Assembly: GCF_023715615.1 (NCBI RefSeq)
Contig: NZ_JAMBOM010000003.1
Coordinates: forward strand, 62,001 to 126,000
Length of the DNA stretch: 64,000 bases
Reading direction: 5' to 3'
From: Sporosarcina aquimarina
Lineage (GTDB): Bacteria > Bacillota > Bacilli > Bacillales_A > Planococcaceae
Shown here: positions 22,924-32,231 of the stretch, piece after piece
Layout: each line of letters opens with the position of its first letter
Position numbering within the stretch: the first letter of the stretch is position 1
The notes under the pieces: generated by a model
Told to the model about the DNA's origin: nothing
Seen by the model: the letters and a program-made list of their open reading frames with translations, nothing else
The model's database searches: none
Program-made: the position numbers and the translations under genes

Positions 22924-22951
22924 AAAAAACCCGCTCTTTCAGTTAGACGGG
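22924..22951 (-). terminator. Terminator-like hairpin between secE and nusG
   Basis: Minus strand: CCCGTCT, loop, AGAGCGGG (one bulged G), followed by TTTTTT. It lies between two genes that are usually cotranscribed, so it may attenuate nusG expression. Confidence 0.75.
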
Positions 22952-22982
22952 ATATTTTCAGTATGCGATTCAAAGTGCTCTA

Positions 22983-23168
22983 TTATAACGAAACATACCA
23001 TTCCATTACTCGTGACAAACCAAGATCCACGAGACCAAAATAGACGGCCATGAAGACTACTGTACTGATAACCACGATTGTGTAGCGAGTCAGTTCTTTA
23101 CGTTTCGGCCAGCTGACTTTCCGCATTTCCGTGACAACATTTTTAAAGAAACTTGTTATCTTACCCAT
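22983..23168 (-). CDS. secE: Preprotein translocase subunit SecE
   Basis: The 61-residue single-span membrane protein has the amphipathic N-terminal segment FFKNVVTEMRKVSWPKRKEL followed by a membrane helix at about residues 31-52. SecE clamps SecY in the secretion channel. Length is typical of the short Gram-positive form. It lies between rpmG and nusG in the canonical order. Confidence 0.95.
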   Translation of the reverse strand: MGKITSFFKNVVTEMRKVSWPKRKELTRYTIVVISTVVFMAVYFGLVDLGLSRVMEWYVSL

Positions 23169-23222
23169 TCTTTTACAAACCTCCGAATAGTAGATATGAC
23201 GGCCTCAAGTCTAGCCAGACCC

Positions 23223-23372
23223 TCACGCTGTTTGTCTGTGTAACGTATGCTCATTGCAATGACTGCAGTGTTTCTTCAGAACCAGCCGTTCAGTTGTTTT
23301 ATTACTACTTGCCGGAAGTGAATAGTTTCTGGAGCCGCATTTTTCACAGCTTACTACAATTTTTTTAGACAT
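23223..23372 (-). CDS. rpmG: 50S ribosomal protein L33, zinc-binding form
   Basis: The 49-residue protein (MSKKIVVSCEKCGSRNYS...) has two CxxC pairs, CEKC and CSHC, so it is the zinc-binding C+ form of L33. In Bacillota C+ ribosomal proteins can be replaced by C- paralogues when zinc is scarce. The frame is open 31 codons upstream, but the start at 23372 gives the family length and sits behind an AGGTG site. The operon promoter is just upstream. Confidence 0.93.
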   Translation of the reverse strand: MSKKIVVSCEKCGSRNYSLPASSNKTTERLVLKKHCSHCNEHTLHRQTA

Positions 23373-23409
23373 ATCTAGTGAACACCTAGTCTTTCCATAG
23401 TCTTGATAA

Positions 23410-23438
23410 AGAGTACCACCTAACCTATTCCCTGTCAA
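23410..23438 (-). promoter_or_regulatory. Sigma-A promoter of rpmG-secE-nusG
   Basis: Minus strand: consensus -35 TTGACA, 17-base spacer, -10 TACTCT, in the 96-base gap after sigH. Confidence 0.75.
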
Positions 23439-23468
23439 TGCAAGGATAGTCAGAAAATTGGCCATGCT

Positions 23469-24119
23469 TTACGTAACAACATCAACCTGCATGTATCGTT
23501 CCAGCTTGCGTTTAATGCGCTGTAATGCATTATCCACCGATTTGACTTGACGATTTAGTTCTTCAGAAATTTCTTGATAAGACTGCCCATCCAAATAGAG
23601 ACCGAGCACTTCTTTTTCAAGACTACTCAAGACTTTGTTCATCTCCACTTCCATTTGAACAAAATTCTCTTTGTAAATCATTAAGTCTTCAGGGTCATCA
23701 TTCACTGAACCTGTCAGAACATCCATTAAAGTACGATCTGATTCTTCGTCATATACAGGCTTGTCCAAAGATACGGATGAATTAAGAGGAATGTGTTTTT
23801 GCCTAGTAGCTGTTTTTATAGCTGTGATGATCTGCCGTTTAATACACAACTCTGCAAATCCTTTAAACGAGCTAAGTCGATCTTCGCGGAAGTCACGAAT
23901 CGCTTTATACAATCCAATCATACCTTCTTGGATTATATCTTCCTTGTCCCCGCCCATCATGAAGTAAGAACGCGCTTTCATTCTAACAAAAGATTGATAT
24001 TTAGTAATGAGAAAGTCGAGTGCATCTGTGTTTCCTTCTTGAATGATTCCGATTAGTTGTTCATCGGAAAAGGTACTGAAGTCTACTGTTCTAGGTGCAT
24101 AAGCTGTCTTTTCCGCCAT
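23469..24119 (-). CDS. sigH: Sporulation sigma factor sigma-H
   Basis: The 216-residue protein is a sigma-70 family factor with region 2 (YQSFVRMKARSYFMMGGDKEDIIQEGMIGLYKAI, residues about 41-75) and region 4 (KEVLGLYLDGQSYQEISEEL, about 165-185). Sigma-H turns on early stationary-phase and sporulation-entry genes. Place between rae1 and rpmG matches B. subtilis. It has its own sigma-A type promoter at 24155-24184. Its presence supports a spore-forming host. Confidence 0.96.
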   Translation of the reverse strand: MAEKTAYAPRTVDFSTFSDEQLIGIIQEGNTDALDFLITKYQSFVRMKARSYFMMGGDKEDIIQEGMIGLYKAIRDFREDRLSSFKGFAELCIKRQIITAIKTATRQKHIPLNSSVSLDKPVYDEESDRTLMDVLTGSVNDDPEDLMIYKENFVQMEVEMNKVLSSLEKEVLGLYLDGQSYQEISEELNRQVKSVDNALQRIKRKLERYMQVDVVT

Positions 24120-24154
24120 TCCCCATCACTCCGGTTTATCATACTAGTTAGTCA

Positions 24155-24184
24155 ATTATAGCGTAAGGGATTTTTTAGCGTCAA
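24155..24184 (-). promoter_or_regulatory. Sigma-A promoter of sigH
   Basis: Minus strand: -35 TTGACG, 18-base spacer, perfect -10 TATAAT. In B. subtilis the sigH promoter is repressed by AbrB; no clear AbrB site can be read from sequence alone. Confidence 0.75.
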
Positions 24185-24188
24185 CCGC

Positions 24189-24704
24189 TCATTTGTTCCC
24201 CCTGCGCCATTTTTCGAAAATTTCCGCCACTTCCTGTGATAATTGTATTTTGGAAAAGGAACGATCCTCTTGAATTTCACGCACTTTCGCTGAAATAATT
24301 TTATCGATTTCCTGCATTTCAATCTCTAATTCCCGCGCAGATATCCTTAGCGCACCTTGACCAAAAATGATCCATTGTTCGGTAAGATCTGAAGTCGCTA
24401 CATGAAGTTGGACTGTTCGTTTTGATAGTTCAGCAACTAATTTTTCAATACGTTCGTCAGCAGTTTCATTTTCTCTTGTAAAAACAACTTCCACTCTTGA
24501 ACGGTTCTCTTTGTTTTCAATTCCCGGCACAAGATATGCATCAAACACCACAATCACGCGCCAACCTTTAAATGCTTGGTATTCTGCTAGTAGATCAATC
24601 AAACGATCACGCGCCTCTGCCAATTTAAGGCTTTTTAACTCCCGCAATTCCGGCCAAGCACCGATGATGTTATATCCATCGACTAGCAGGATGTCTTTTT
24701 TCAT
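24189..24704 (-). CDS. rae1: Ribosome-associated endoribonuclease Rae1 (YacP family, NYN domain)
   Basis: The 171-residue protein begins [20 protein letters not shown], the NYN/PIN-like nuclease start with an acidic DGYN motif, and has FDAYLVPG near residue 54 and ATSDLTEQ near 104, which supply further acidic residues. In B. subtilis Rae1 cuts mRNA in the ribosomal A site. The start overlaps the rlmB stop by 4 bases (ATGA). Placement before sigH is conserved. Confidence 0.92.
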   Translation of the reverse strand: MKKDILLVDGYNIIGAWPELRELKSLKLAEARDRLIDLLAEYQAFKGWRVIVVFDAYLVPGIENKENRSRVEVVFTRENETADERIEKLVAELSKRTVQLHVATSDLTEQWIIFGQGALRISARELEIEMQEIDKIISAKVREIQEDRSFSKIQLSQEVAEIFEKWRRGNK

Positions 24705-25462
24705 GGGGTAGGCGAGCTCGGTAACCGCTTGCGTAACACTTCGTACATAAGCAGCGAAGCCGCTACAGAAGCGTTAAGTGACGTGACATGACCACGCATT
24801 GGCAAATGGTACAGAAAATCACATTTTTCTTTTAACAAACGGGACATCCCTTTTCCTTCGCTACCAATTATGACTGCAAGTGGAAGAGTCGCATCCATTG
24901 CACGATAATCTGCAGATCCTTTTGCATCTGTTCCGGCAATCCAGACACCTTTCTTCTTCAACTCATCCACAGTTTGCCCTAAATTCACAACACGAACGAC
25001 CGGCACATGTTCAATCGCACCTGTTGAAGCTTTTGCAACAACACCAGTAAGACCAACTGAACGCCTCTTCGGAATGATGATTCCGTGTACGCCAACAGCG
25101 TCAGCGGTACGTAGAATCGAACCGAGATTATGGGGATCTTCTAGTTCATCTAACAATAAAATGAATGGATCTTCTCCGCGTTGCTCTGCAATCGAAAAAA
25201 CATCATCGAGTTCAGCATACGTATACGCAGCTACAGAAGCGACGATCCCTTGATGATTCACATCTAGCAACTGATCAAGCTTCTTTTTTGGAACGGCTTG
25301 TACAATCACACCAGCCTTTTTAGCAAGCGTTGTAATCTCTCCGATACTTTGCTTATTCAAACCTTCGGCAATCCAGATCTTGTTCAGTTCTCTTCCTGAA
25401 CGTAATGCTTCGACAACTGGATTTTTTCCGCCGATCATTTCAGTTGTTTCAGTTTCTGACAC
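24701..25462 (-). CDS. rlmB: 23S rRNA 2'-O-methyltransferase RlmB (SpoU family)
   Basis: The 253-residue protein has an N-terminal substrate-binding domain ([19 protein letters not shown]) and a C-terminal SPOUT knot with [26 protein letters not shown] and [13 protein letters not shown], the three SpoU motifs. It methylates a guanosine of the 23S peptidyl-transferase region. I choose the GTG at 25462 because AAGGAGGAGAAGATC lies just upstream; a longer frame would run through mrnC. It overlaps mrnC by 14 bases. Confidence 0.94.
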   Translation of the reverse strand: MSETETTEMIGGKNPVVEALRSGRELNKIWIAEGLNKQSIGEITTLAKKAGVIVQAVPKKKLDQLLDVNHQGIVASVAAYTYAELDDVFSIAEQRGEDPFILLLDELEDPHNLGSILRTADAVGVHGIIIPKRRSVGLTGVVAKASTGAIEHVPVVRVVNLGQTVDELKKKGVWIAGTDAKGSADYRAMDATLPLAVIIGSEGKGMSRLLKEKCDFLYHLPMRGHVTSLNASVAASLLMYEVLRKRLPSSPTP

Positions 25463-25877
25463 GATCTTCTCCTCCTTCAACAAATTCAATAGCCTTGCCA
25501 ATGAATTCAGCAGTTCTTTCTCTTTCTTCCAACAAATACAAATAACCGACCACCGCTTCAAATGCAGAACTGTGATTGTACGTAAGAACATCTGTATTTT
25601 TTGGCACCGATCCAGATTTTGCGTTTCTACCTCGTCTCATGACCGCCATCTCCTCTTCGGTCAAGAAATTCTCGTCTATCATGGCTCTCAGGATAGCTGC
25701 CTGTGCTTTCGCAGAAACAAATTGAGTCGCTTCCTTGTGAAGAATATTTGGTTTTACACGACCTGAGCGCAGGAGATGCTCTCGCACCGCCTGCTCATAG
25801 ACCGCATCTCCCATATAAGCCAGGGAGAGTGCTTTTAGCTGACGAACGTCTGCTGGACGTAGACTGTAGTCACTCAT
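25449..25877 (-). CDS. mrnC: Mini-ribonuclease III
   Basis: The 142-residue protein has an RNase III catalytic fold without the dsRNA-binding domain: [20 protein letters not shown] carries the conserved acidic residues. Mini-III matures 23S rRNA ends in B. subtilis. The start ATG overlaps the cysS stop (ATGA) and has GGTGG eight bases ahead; a GTG four codons upstream is less likely. The gene sits between cysS and rlmB as in B. subtilis. Confidence 0.93.
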   Translation of the reverse strand: MSDYSLRPADVRQLKALSLAYMGDAVYEQAVREHLLRSGRVKPNILHKEATQFVSAKAQAAILRAMIDENFLTEEEMAVMRRGRNAKSGSVPKNTDVLTYNHSSAFEAVVGYLYLLEERERTAEFIGKAIEFVEGGEDRVRN

Positions 25878-27274
25878 GACCGCTTCCACCGGACACCTTG
25901 TGCGGTATCTTCCAACAGGATCCCCTGCTGTTTCAATTCATCGCGTATTGCATCCGCACGAGCGAAGTCACGATTTTTACGCGCTTCTAAACGTTCTTCA
26001 ATCAACTGATCGATCGCTTCGTCATGCAATTCGTCCTTCTCCTTGAATGGTAATCCAAGAACACTCATCAACTGATTGAATGTATTCAAAAATGCTTCCA
26101 GCACTACTTTTTCGGTGTTCTTTTCGAGTAGGTATACGTTAGCTAAGCTTGCTAGTTCAAAAATTACTGCAACACCATTAGCAGTATTGATGTCGTCATC
26201 CATCGCTTCTTCAAAAGCGGTCTGCTGTTCTTGGATTTTATGAAGCCAAATATCCTGTTGGTCCCCATTATCCGCAGATACCTCTAAACGGTGTTCAACG
26301 TTTTGATAAGCAGTTCGTATGCGATCTAATCCATTAGCAGCACTCTCCACGAGATCTTGAGAGAAGTTCACCGGGGAACGGTAGTGAACAGAGAGCATAA
26401 AGAATCTCAACACTTGCGGGTCAATCTGTTGAATGATGTCGTGTACTAGCACGAAATTCCCTAGGGATTTGGACATTTTTTCATTATCAATATTTATATA
26501 TCCATTATGCATCCAATAGCGCGCGAATGGCTCACCTGTCAGAGCTTCGGACTGAGCAATTTCGTTTTCGTGATGAGGGAACGTCAAGTCCTGCCCACCA
26601 GCGTGTATATCAATCGTATCACCGAGAAGCTGTCTTGCCATTACCGAACATTCGATATGCCAGCCTGGACGACCTTTCCCCCATGGACTAGCCCAAGAAA
26701 TTTCTCCCGGTTTCGCTGCTTTCCATAATACAAAGTCAAGGGCATCTTGTTTGCGTTCACTTGCTTGAATACGAGCTCCAACTTTCAATTCGTCAATTGA
26801 CTGATGCGACAACTTTCCATATCCATCAAACTTTCTAGTACGGAAATAGACGTCCCCTTCTGACTCGTATGCATATTCTTTTTCGATTAAAAGCGAAATG
26901 AATTCAATTACATCTTGAATGTAATCGGTCACTCGGGGGTGCATATCGGCTTTCTTACAACCCAGCGCGCCCACATCTTCAAAATACGCTTGGATAAATC
27001 GTTCAGTTAACTCTGGTACCTCTTCACCAAGCTCATTTGCAGCTTTAATAATTTTGTCATCTACATCTGTAAAATTGGAGACGAACTTCACGTTATACCC
27101 GCGGTACTCCAAATATCTTCGTACCGTATCGAAGACGATGACCGGACGGGCATTCCCGATATGAATGTAGTTGTAGACAGTCGGGCCACAAACGTACATT
27201 TTTACTTCTCCTTCAGTGATTGGAACAAACGGTTCTTTCTTACGGGTCAACGTATTGTATAGTTGGATTGTCAT
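25874..27274 (-). CDS. cysS: Cysteinyl-tRNA synthetase
   Basis: The 466-residue class I synthetase has the zinc-ligand cysteine in [10 protein letters not shown] (Cys29), the HIGN motif at about 38-41, the central C..HHEN zinc ligands and KMSKSLGN near residue 268. It charges tRNA-Cys. Its start codon shares a base with the cysE stop, so both are read from the cysteine T-box transcript. Length is typical. Confidence 0.97.
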   Translation of the reverse strand: MTIQLYNTLTRKKEPFVPITEGEVKMYVCGPTVYNYIHIGNARPVIVFDTVRRYLEYRGYNVKFVSNFTDVDDKIIKAANELGEEVPELTERFIQAYFEDVGALGCKKADMHPRVTDYIQDVIEFISLLIEKEYAYESEGDVYFRTRKFDGYGKLSHQSIDELKVGARIQASERKQDALDFVLWKAAKPGEISWASPWGKGRPGWHIECSVMARQLLGDTIDIHAGGQDLTFPHHENEIAQSEALTGEPFARYWMHNGYINIDNEKMSKSLGNFVLVHDIIQQIDPQVLRFFMLSVHYRSPVNFSQDLVESAANGLDRIRTAYQNVEHRLEVSADNGDQQDIWLHKIQEQQTAFEEAMDDDINTANGVAVIFELASLANVYLLEKNTEKVVLEAFLNTFNQLMSVLGLPFKEKDELHDEAIDQLIEERLEARKNRDFARADAIRDELKQQGILLEDTAQGVRWKRS

Positions 27275-27939
27275 CAGTCCTCATCCTTTTCATCACGAAT
27301 TTGTTTTTCTTTTTTTAACTCAATTAGTTGCTGTTCTAATTGCGAAATCCTGTCTTCCATGGAAGAACACAATTCAGAAACAGGGTCAGGCAAAGTATGA
27401 TTCAGCCGATCTTTTACTCGGATACCATTTGAAATAACAACTTTCCCTGGAATCCCAACAACTGTCGATTCTGCAGGCACATCTTTTAATACAACAGAAC
27501 CGGCTCCAACTTTACTATTTTCACCAATAATAATATTTCCAAGCACTTTAGCGCCCGTGGCAACTAGGACTTTGTCGTGCAGGGTCGGGTGTCTTTTCCC
27601 TTTTTCCTTACCCGTCCCACCTAATGTGACACCTTGATAGATAGTAACATCATCGCCTATTTCACATGTTTCACCAATTACAATCCCCATACCATGGTCG
27701 ATGAATAATCGTTTCCCGATTTTGGCCCCTGGGTGGATTTCGATTCCCGTAAAAAAGCGGCTCATTTGGGAAAGCACCCTGGCTGCGAAGTGCATATTCC
27801 TTTTAAACAGAGCATGTGCGATACGATGCGACCAAATGGCATGTAGTCCTGAGTAGGTCAGCACGACCTCAATTGTACTCCGTGCAGCGGGGTCTTGGTC
27901 AAAAATACAACGAATGTCTTCTTTCATTCTGGAAAACAT
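27274..27939 (-). CDS. cysE: Serine O-acetyltransferase
   Basis: The 221-residue enzyme makes O-acetylserine for cysteine synthesis. It has the N-terminal helical part ([20 protein letters not shown]) and the left-handed beta-helix of hexapeptide repeats with [11 protein letters not shown] and [20 protein letters not shown]. The frame runs on 25 codons upstream into the T-box terminator region, so the ATG at 27939 is chosen; it also matches the family. The tail after about residue 180 is charged and coiled. Confidence 0.95.
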   Translation of the reverse strand: MFSRMKEDIRCIFDQDPAARSTIEVVLTYSGLHAIWSHRIAHALFKRNMHFAARVLSQMSRFFTGIEIHPGAKIGKRLFIDHGMGIVIGETCEIGDDVTIYQGVTLGGTGKEKGKRHPTLHDKVLVATGAKVLGNIIIGENSKVGAGSVVLKDVPAESTVVGIPGKVVISNGIRVKDRLNHTLPDPVSELCSSMEDRISQLEQQLIELKKEKQIRDEKDED

Positions 27940-27956
27940 GTCGGCCCCCCCTTTTT

Positions 27957-28233
27957 CTGTAAAAAAAATACGCCTCTGTCTAATGACAGAGACGCAGATT
28001 TTGCGTGGTTCCACTCTTTTTTTGAAAAGGAATAGGCAACTTCCATTTCACTCGACGTCTGTAACGCAGACGATACGTCCGGCTTACTAAATTTCGGCCT
28101 GGCGCTCAAAGGTGCATTTCTGCAAAACGGATGACCCAGATCTCTTCCAGCCAATGGAGACCTTCTCTGGAGGGTGTGTTTTACATACTTCTCCTCTTCA
28201 ACGCTTTCTTTATACGTGATACGTTCTTAGATT
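27957..28233 (-). ncRNA. T-box riboswitch, cysteine-specific, upstream of cysE-cysS
   Basis: On the minus strand the T-box core AGAGTGGAACCACGC is followed by the terminator ACGCAGATTTTGC-type switch ending in stem GTCTCTGTC / GACAGAGGC and a T run (27961-27995). Upstream is a stem I region with AGAGAAGG and GGTTGG-like parts and GTAAGCCGGACG. A UGC triplet followed by A at 28114-28116 is the candidate specifier codon, matching tRNA-Cys and the downstream genes. Confidence 0.9.
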
Positions 28234-28239
28234 ACTCTT

Positions 28240-28267
28240 ATTGTACACGGCAGGTTCCGCTTGTCAA
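28240..28267 (-). promoter_or_regulatory. Sigma-A promoter of the T-box cysE operon
   Basis: Minus strand: consensus -35 TTGACA, 16-base spacer, -10 TACAAT. It starts just after the gltX stop codon, so gltX and cysE-cysS are separately started. Confidence 0.85.
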
Positions 28268-28274
28268 CAAGGGG

Positions 28275-29735
28275 TTACTGAACAAACTTTTCAACGCGTG
28301 CAAGTGTCTTTTCTCGACCAAGCAATGCAATCGATTCCGGTAGTTCTGGACCGTGCGCTTGACCAGTTGCGACCACGCGAATCGGCATGAACAAGTTTTT
28401 CCCTTTATGACCTGTTTCTTTTTGCACCGCTTTGATCGCCCCTTTGATGGATGGAGCATCGAATGTGTCAAGGTTCTCAAGCTGTTGCTTGAAAGAGGTC
28501 ATCACTTCAGGAATTTGTTCCCCAGCCAAGATTTCTTTTGATTGTTCATCATACTCAACTGCATCACTAAAGAATTGGGCAGATAGCTCAACAATTTCAG
28601 CACCGTAACTTAACTGGCTATGATACAAGGCGATTAAGTCATGAATCCATGCACTTTCTTTCGCTGTCATTTCTTCACTTACACGGCCCGCTTTCACTAG
28701 GTGCGGCAAAGTCAATGCCACGACTTCGTCAAGACTTAGCTTTTTAATATATTGGTTATTCATCCAAGTCAATTTCTGCTTATCGAACATAGAAGGTGAT
28801 TTCGATAAACGGCTCTCGTCAAACTGTTCGATGAGCTCCTCTTTCGTGAACAACTCTTCTTCTCCAACCGGAGACCATCCAAGTAGCGCAAAGAAATTGA
28901 ACATCGCTTCCGGTAAGAATCCAAGGTCTTTATATTGAGAAATGAATTGAATGATGGACTCATCACGCTTGGACAACTTTTTGCGATCTTCATTGACGAT
29001 GAGCGTCATGTGACCATACCGTGGTGCTTCCCATCGAAATGTATCAAACACCATGAGCTGTTTTGGTGTATTCGTCAAATGTTCTTCTCCACGGAAAACG
29101 TGAGACATTTTCATCATATAATCGTCTATGACAACCGCGAAGTTATATGTCGGAATGCCGTTTGCTTTCACAAGCACCCAATCGCCAATGTCTTTGGATT
29201 CGAATTGGACACTACCACGAACAAGGTCCTCTATTGTATACGTTACGTTTTCCGGAACACGCATACGAATGGTATAAGGCATACCAGCTGCTTCTTTTTG
29301 TCCAACTTCTTCTGCGCTTAAGTGACGACAAGTTCCTTTATACATTGGCGCAGCAATGCCTGCCGCTTTTTGTTGCTCGCGCTCAGCTTCGAGTTCTTCA
29401 GTTGTACAGAAACATTTATAAGCTGCACCTTTTTCAAGCATTTCTTCTGAATACTTTTTGTACGTATCCAGACGCTCCATTTGACGATACGGGCTATAGG
29501 GACCACCGATATCAACAGACTCATCATGCTCGATTCCGAGCCACTTTAAATTTTCAAGCTGCGACAATTCCCCAGCTTCAATATTGCGAACCGTATCAGT
29601 ATCCTCAATCCGTACTATGAATTTCCCGCCGTGATGGCGAGCGAACAAGTAGTTGAATAATGCGGTACGAGCTCCTCCGATATGTAAATGACCTGTTGGG
29701 CTCGGTGCATAGCGCACACGTACTTCTGCTGTCAT
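28275..29735 (-). CDS. gltX: Glutamyl-tRNA synthetase
   Basis: The 486-residue class I synthetase begins [20 protein letters not shown] with the HIGH-type motif and has KLSKRDESI near residue 253. In most Bacillota this enzyme is non-discriminating and also charges tRNA-Gln with glutamate for later amidation (family knowledge; no glnS is in the window). It follows ispF after 65 bases and has a CGGAGATG site. Confidence 0.97.
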   Translation of the reverse strand: MTAEVRVRYAPSPTGHLHIGGARTALFNYLFARHHGGKFIVRIEDTDTVRNIEAGELSQLENLKWLGIEHDESVDIGGPYSPYRQMERLDTYKKYSEEMLEKGAAYKCFCTTEELEAEREQQKAAGIAAPMYKGTCRHLSAEEVGQKEAAGMPYTIRMRVPENVTYTIEDLVRGSVQFESKDIGDWVLVKANGIPTYNFAVVIDDYMMKMSHVFRGEEHLTNTPKQLMVFDTFRWEAPRYGHMTLIVNEDRKKLSKRDESIIQFISQYKDLGFLPEAMFNFFALLGWSPVGEEELFTKEELIEQFDESRLSKSPSMFDKQKLTWMNNQYIKKLSLDEVVALTLPHLVKAGRVSEEMTAKESAWIHDLIALYHSQLSYGAEIVELSAQFFSDAVEYDEQSKEILAGEQIPEVMTSFKQQLENLDTFDAPSIKGAIKAVQKETGHKGKNLFMPIRVVATGQAHGPELPESIALLGREKTLARVEKFVQ

Positions 29736-29800
29736 GACTAGACATCTCCGTTCTGTTAGTTCAAATAATAATTACTTGTACAGACTAGTTTACCAAAAAC

Positions 29801-30280
29801 TTAAGCTTTCACCAAAAGAATCGCCGCAAGAGATGCAATTCCTTCTTCTCTTCCGACAAACCCTAATTTTTCTGTCGTCGTCGCTTTAACGTTCACTTGA
29901 CTAGGATCTGCATGTAGTAAAGAGGCTACGCGATTTTTGATGGTTTCAATATGCGGAGCCATTTTAGGCTGTTGCGCCATAATCGTACAATCCACATTAC
30001 CCAGCTTATAGCCTTCTTCTTCTACCAACTTCCAGACTTCTTGAAGTAGAACTGCTGAATCAGCATCTTTAAAAGCGGCATCTGTATCTGGAAAGTGATG
30101 ACCAATGTCCCCTTTACCAATCGCTCCTAGCGCTGCATCTGTAATGGTGTGCAAAAGGACATCTGCATCCGAGTGACCGATTAACCCTTTAGCATGAGGA
30201 ATCGTAACCCCTCCAATAATCAGCGGGCGCCCCTCTGCAAATTCATGTACGTCAAAACCTTGTCCAATTCGTATCATCAT
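29801..30280 (-). CDS. ispF: 2-C-methyl-D-erythritol 2,4-cyclodiphosphate synthase
   Basis: The 159-residue enzyme of the MEP isoprenoid pathway has the zinc-ligand DVHEF at the N terminus, [15 protein letters not shown] near residues 35-49 and the C-terminal [15 protein letters not shown]. It catalyses ring closure to the cyclodiphosphate. The first ATG overlaps the ispD stop (ATGATG), so the second ATG one codon later is an equal candidate. It is coupled to ispD, the earlier step of the pathway. Confidence 0.96.
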   Translation of the reverse strand: MMIRIGQGFDVHEFAEGRPLIIGGVTIPHAKGLIGHSDADVLLHTITDAALGAIGKGDIGHHFPDTDAAFKDADSAVLLQEVWKLVEEEGYKLGNVDCTIMAQQPKMAPHIETIKNRVASLLHADPSQVNVKATTTEKLGFVGREEGIASLAAILLVKA

Positions 30281-30969
30281 ACCGTCTCCTCAAGCCTTTT
30301 TTTCAACAAGTATCCACCATAGGCAAGATCCTCTGGTGTAGTCATTTTAATATTATCGTACGTACTTTCAACGATGCGAACTTCATAGCCCGCATGCTCC
30401 GCAAGCATCGCTTCGTCTGTCCCTAGGAAGTTTTGCTGTTCAGCTTTTTGAGAAGCGTCTTTCAAAACTTCATAACGAAACGCTTGTGGAGTTTGAATAA
30501 CCCATAAGCGTTCACGATCTGCCGTTTCTTCAATGACCCCATTATTTACGTACTTCATCGTATCTTTCGCTTTCACGCCGGCTACCGCGCCACCATGCCG
30601 TGATGCACTCATCACAAGTTCATGGATAACATTTTGTTTGATGAAAGGACGAGCCGCATCATGAACGAGGACAATCCCATCGGTTTGATGGGATGCAAGA
30701 CATGCTTTCACGCTATGTTGACGTTCGGTTCCGCCTTCAGGCAATGCCTTTATTTTTGTAATCTGCTCTTCCTGAATGATCATTTCAATTGTGGAGCGTT
30801 CAGTTTCTTTGACCGCTAAAATGATTCCTGTACACCAAGGATCCTGCTGAAACACCGTCAACGTGCGAGCCAAAATCGATTTCCCTTCGAGTTCAAGGAA
30901 AAGTTTGTTATGCCCCGCTCCCATCCGCGTTCCACTTCCGGCAGCAGGCATCATTACTGTATAGTCCAT
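30277..30969 (-). CDS. ispD: 2-C-methyl-D-erythritol 4-phosphate cytidylyltransferase
   Basis: The 230-residue nucleotidyltransferase has the N-terminal [17 protein letters not shown] motif for CTP binding and LVHDAARPF near residue 100, both typical of IspD. It makes CDP-methylerythritol in the MEP pathway. ispF follows with a 4-base overlap. yacL ends 26 bases upstream, so it is probably in the same transcript. Confidence 0.96.
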   Translation of the reverse strand: MDYTVMMPAAGSGTRMGAGHNKLFLELEGKSILARTLTVFQQDPWCTGIILAVKETERSTIEMIIQEEQITKIKALPEGGTERQHSVKACLASHQTDGIVLVHDAARPFIKQNVIHELVMSASRHGGAVAGVKAKDTMKYVNNGVIEETADRERLWVIQTPQAFRYEVLKDASQKAEQQNFLGTDEAMLAEHAGYEVRIVESTYDNIKMTTPEDLAYGGYLLKKRLEETV

Positions 30970-30995
30970 CCCGACTCCTTTCCACTGGTCGCCGT

Positions 30996-32096
30996 TCAGT
31001 GGGCTTTAGTTTGTTTACCATTTTTAGGTTTTGCGAAAATCATGCGGCCTGCTGATGTTTGTAATACACTTGTCACCACGACTTCAATAGCCGTTCCTAT
31101 AAAGTTGCGCCCATCTTCAATGACAATCATCGTTCCATCATCTAGATAAGCAACACCTTGATTGTGTTCTTTTCCGTCTTTAATGACGACGACGTGCATT
31201 TCTTCACCAGGGATAACAACCGGTTTGACAGCATTCGCAAGGTCATTAATATTCAACACAGATACTCCATGTAAATCCGCAACTTTGTTCAAGTTGAAAT
31301 CGTTTGTCACGACGAGTCCATTCATCTTTTTAGCAAGCTTCACTAATTTCAAATCGACTTCAGCTACATTCGGGAAGTCTTCATCCGTAATCAGGATTTT
31401 CTTTCCATCCCCTTCTTGCAAACGACGAAGCACATCCAAACCACGTCTTCCTTTTGTCCGCTTCAACGTATCAGCAGAATCTGCAATATGCTGGAGTTCA
31501 GTTAAGACAAACTGGGACACAACCAATACACCTTCCAAGAAACCCGTGTCAACAATATCTGCAATACGACCGTCGATAATGACACTTGTATCAAGCACCT
31601 TGTAAACTGGATCTTGAGAAACACTTACTTCAGTTTCAGGCTCTTTTTTTCGTCCGACGTTCCGTACCGAGAAGATCGCAGTTAAGAACTCATCTCGTTT
31701 TTTAAACCCGACTTGAAATCCTAAATATCCGAACAGTGCTGATAATAGAATTGGAAGCACAGATGTCACAACTGGAATTTGGATATTACTCAAACCCCAA
31801 CCAGCCAAAAATGCAACGAACAACCCGATAATCAGACCGATTGAACCGAATAGTAAATCTAAGATCGGGGCTTTCATGAGTAAATCTTCTAACCACTTAA
31901 TGAAATTGACAATCGGATCTGTCAAAAATGTGCTGAACACAAAGAGGAATAATGCTCCTAAAACGGCTGCGACATATGGGTTATTAATGAACGGGGTTGC
32001 TGTGAAAGAAGATAATTGGAATAAGTACGGAAGAAACAATACACCAAGTGTTCCACCAACCAATAAGAACATAATTTGCACAACTCTTTTCAGCAT
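30996..32096 (-). CDS. yacL: PIN/TRAM-domain membrane protein (YacL family)
   Basis: The 366-residue protein has four predicted membrane spans in the first 140 residues, then a PIN nuclease domain (KVLDTSVIIDGRIADI near 165, later acidic TDEDF) and a C-terminal TRAM domain (GEEMHVVVIKDGKEHNQGVA). The arrangement is widespread in Gram-positive bacteria; the substrate is unknown, though an RNase role is likely from the PIN residues. A TATAAT at 32123-32128 with a weak -35 and a terminator after radA suggest it starts its own transcript. Confidence 0.9.
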   Translation of the reverse strand: MLKRVVQIMFLLVGGTLGVLFLPYLFQLSSFTATPFINNPYVAAVLGALFLFVFSTFLTDPIVNFIKWLEDLLMKAPILDLLFGSIGLIIGLFVAFLAGWGLSNIQIPVVTSVLPILLSALFGYLGFQVGFKKRDEFLTAIFSVRNVGRKKEPETEVSVSQDPVYKVLDTSVIIDGRIADIVDTGFLEGVLVVSQFVLTELQHIADSADTLKRTKGRRGLDVLRRLQEGDGKKILITDEDFPNVAEVDLKLVKLAKKMNGLVVTNDFNLNKVADLHGVSVLNINDLANAVKPVVIPGEEMHVVVIKDGKEHNQGVAYLDDGTMIVIEDGRNFIGTAIEVVVTSVLQTSAGRMIFAKPKNGKQTKAH

Positions 32097-32161
32097 TTAA
32101 TCCACCTCCTTTTAGTAGTCCTATTATACATGTATTCCCTATTGATTGCTTTCTTGAACCT

Positions 32162-32200
32162 AAAAAGCAAGGAATCCTGAACCTATAGTACAGGACTCCT
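32162..32200 (-). terminator. Probable terminator after radA
   Basis: Minus strand: 10-bp stem AGGAGTCCTG / CAGGATTCCT (one G-T pair) with an 11-base loop, followed by TGCTTTTT. It lies about 30 bases after the radA stop. Confidence 0.75.
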
Positions 32201-32231
32201 GAAAACACACAAAAGTTCCTATCCTTCTTTA

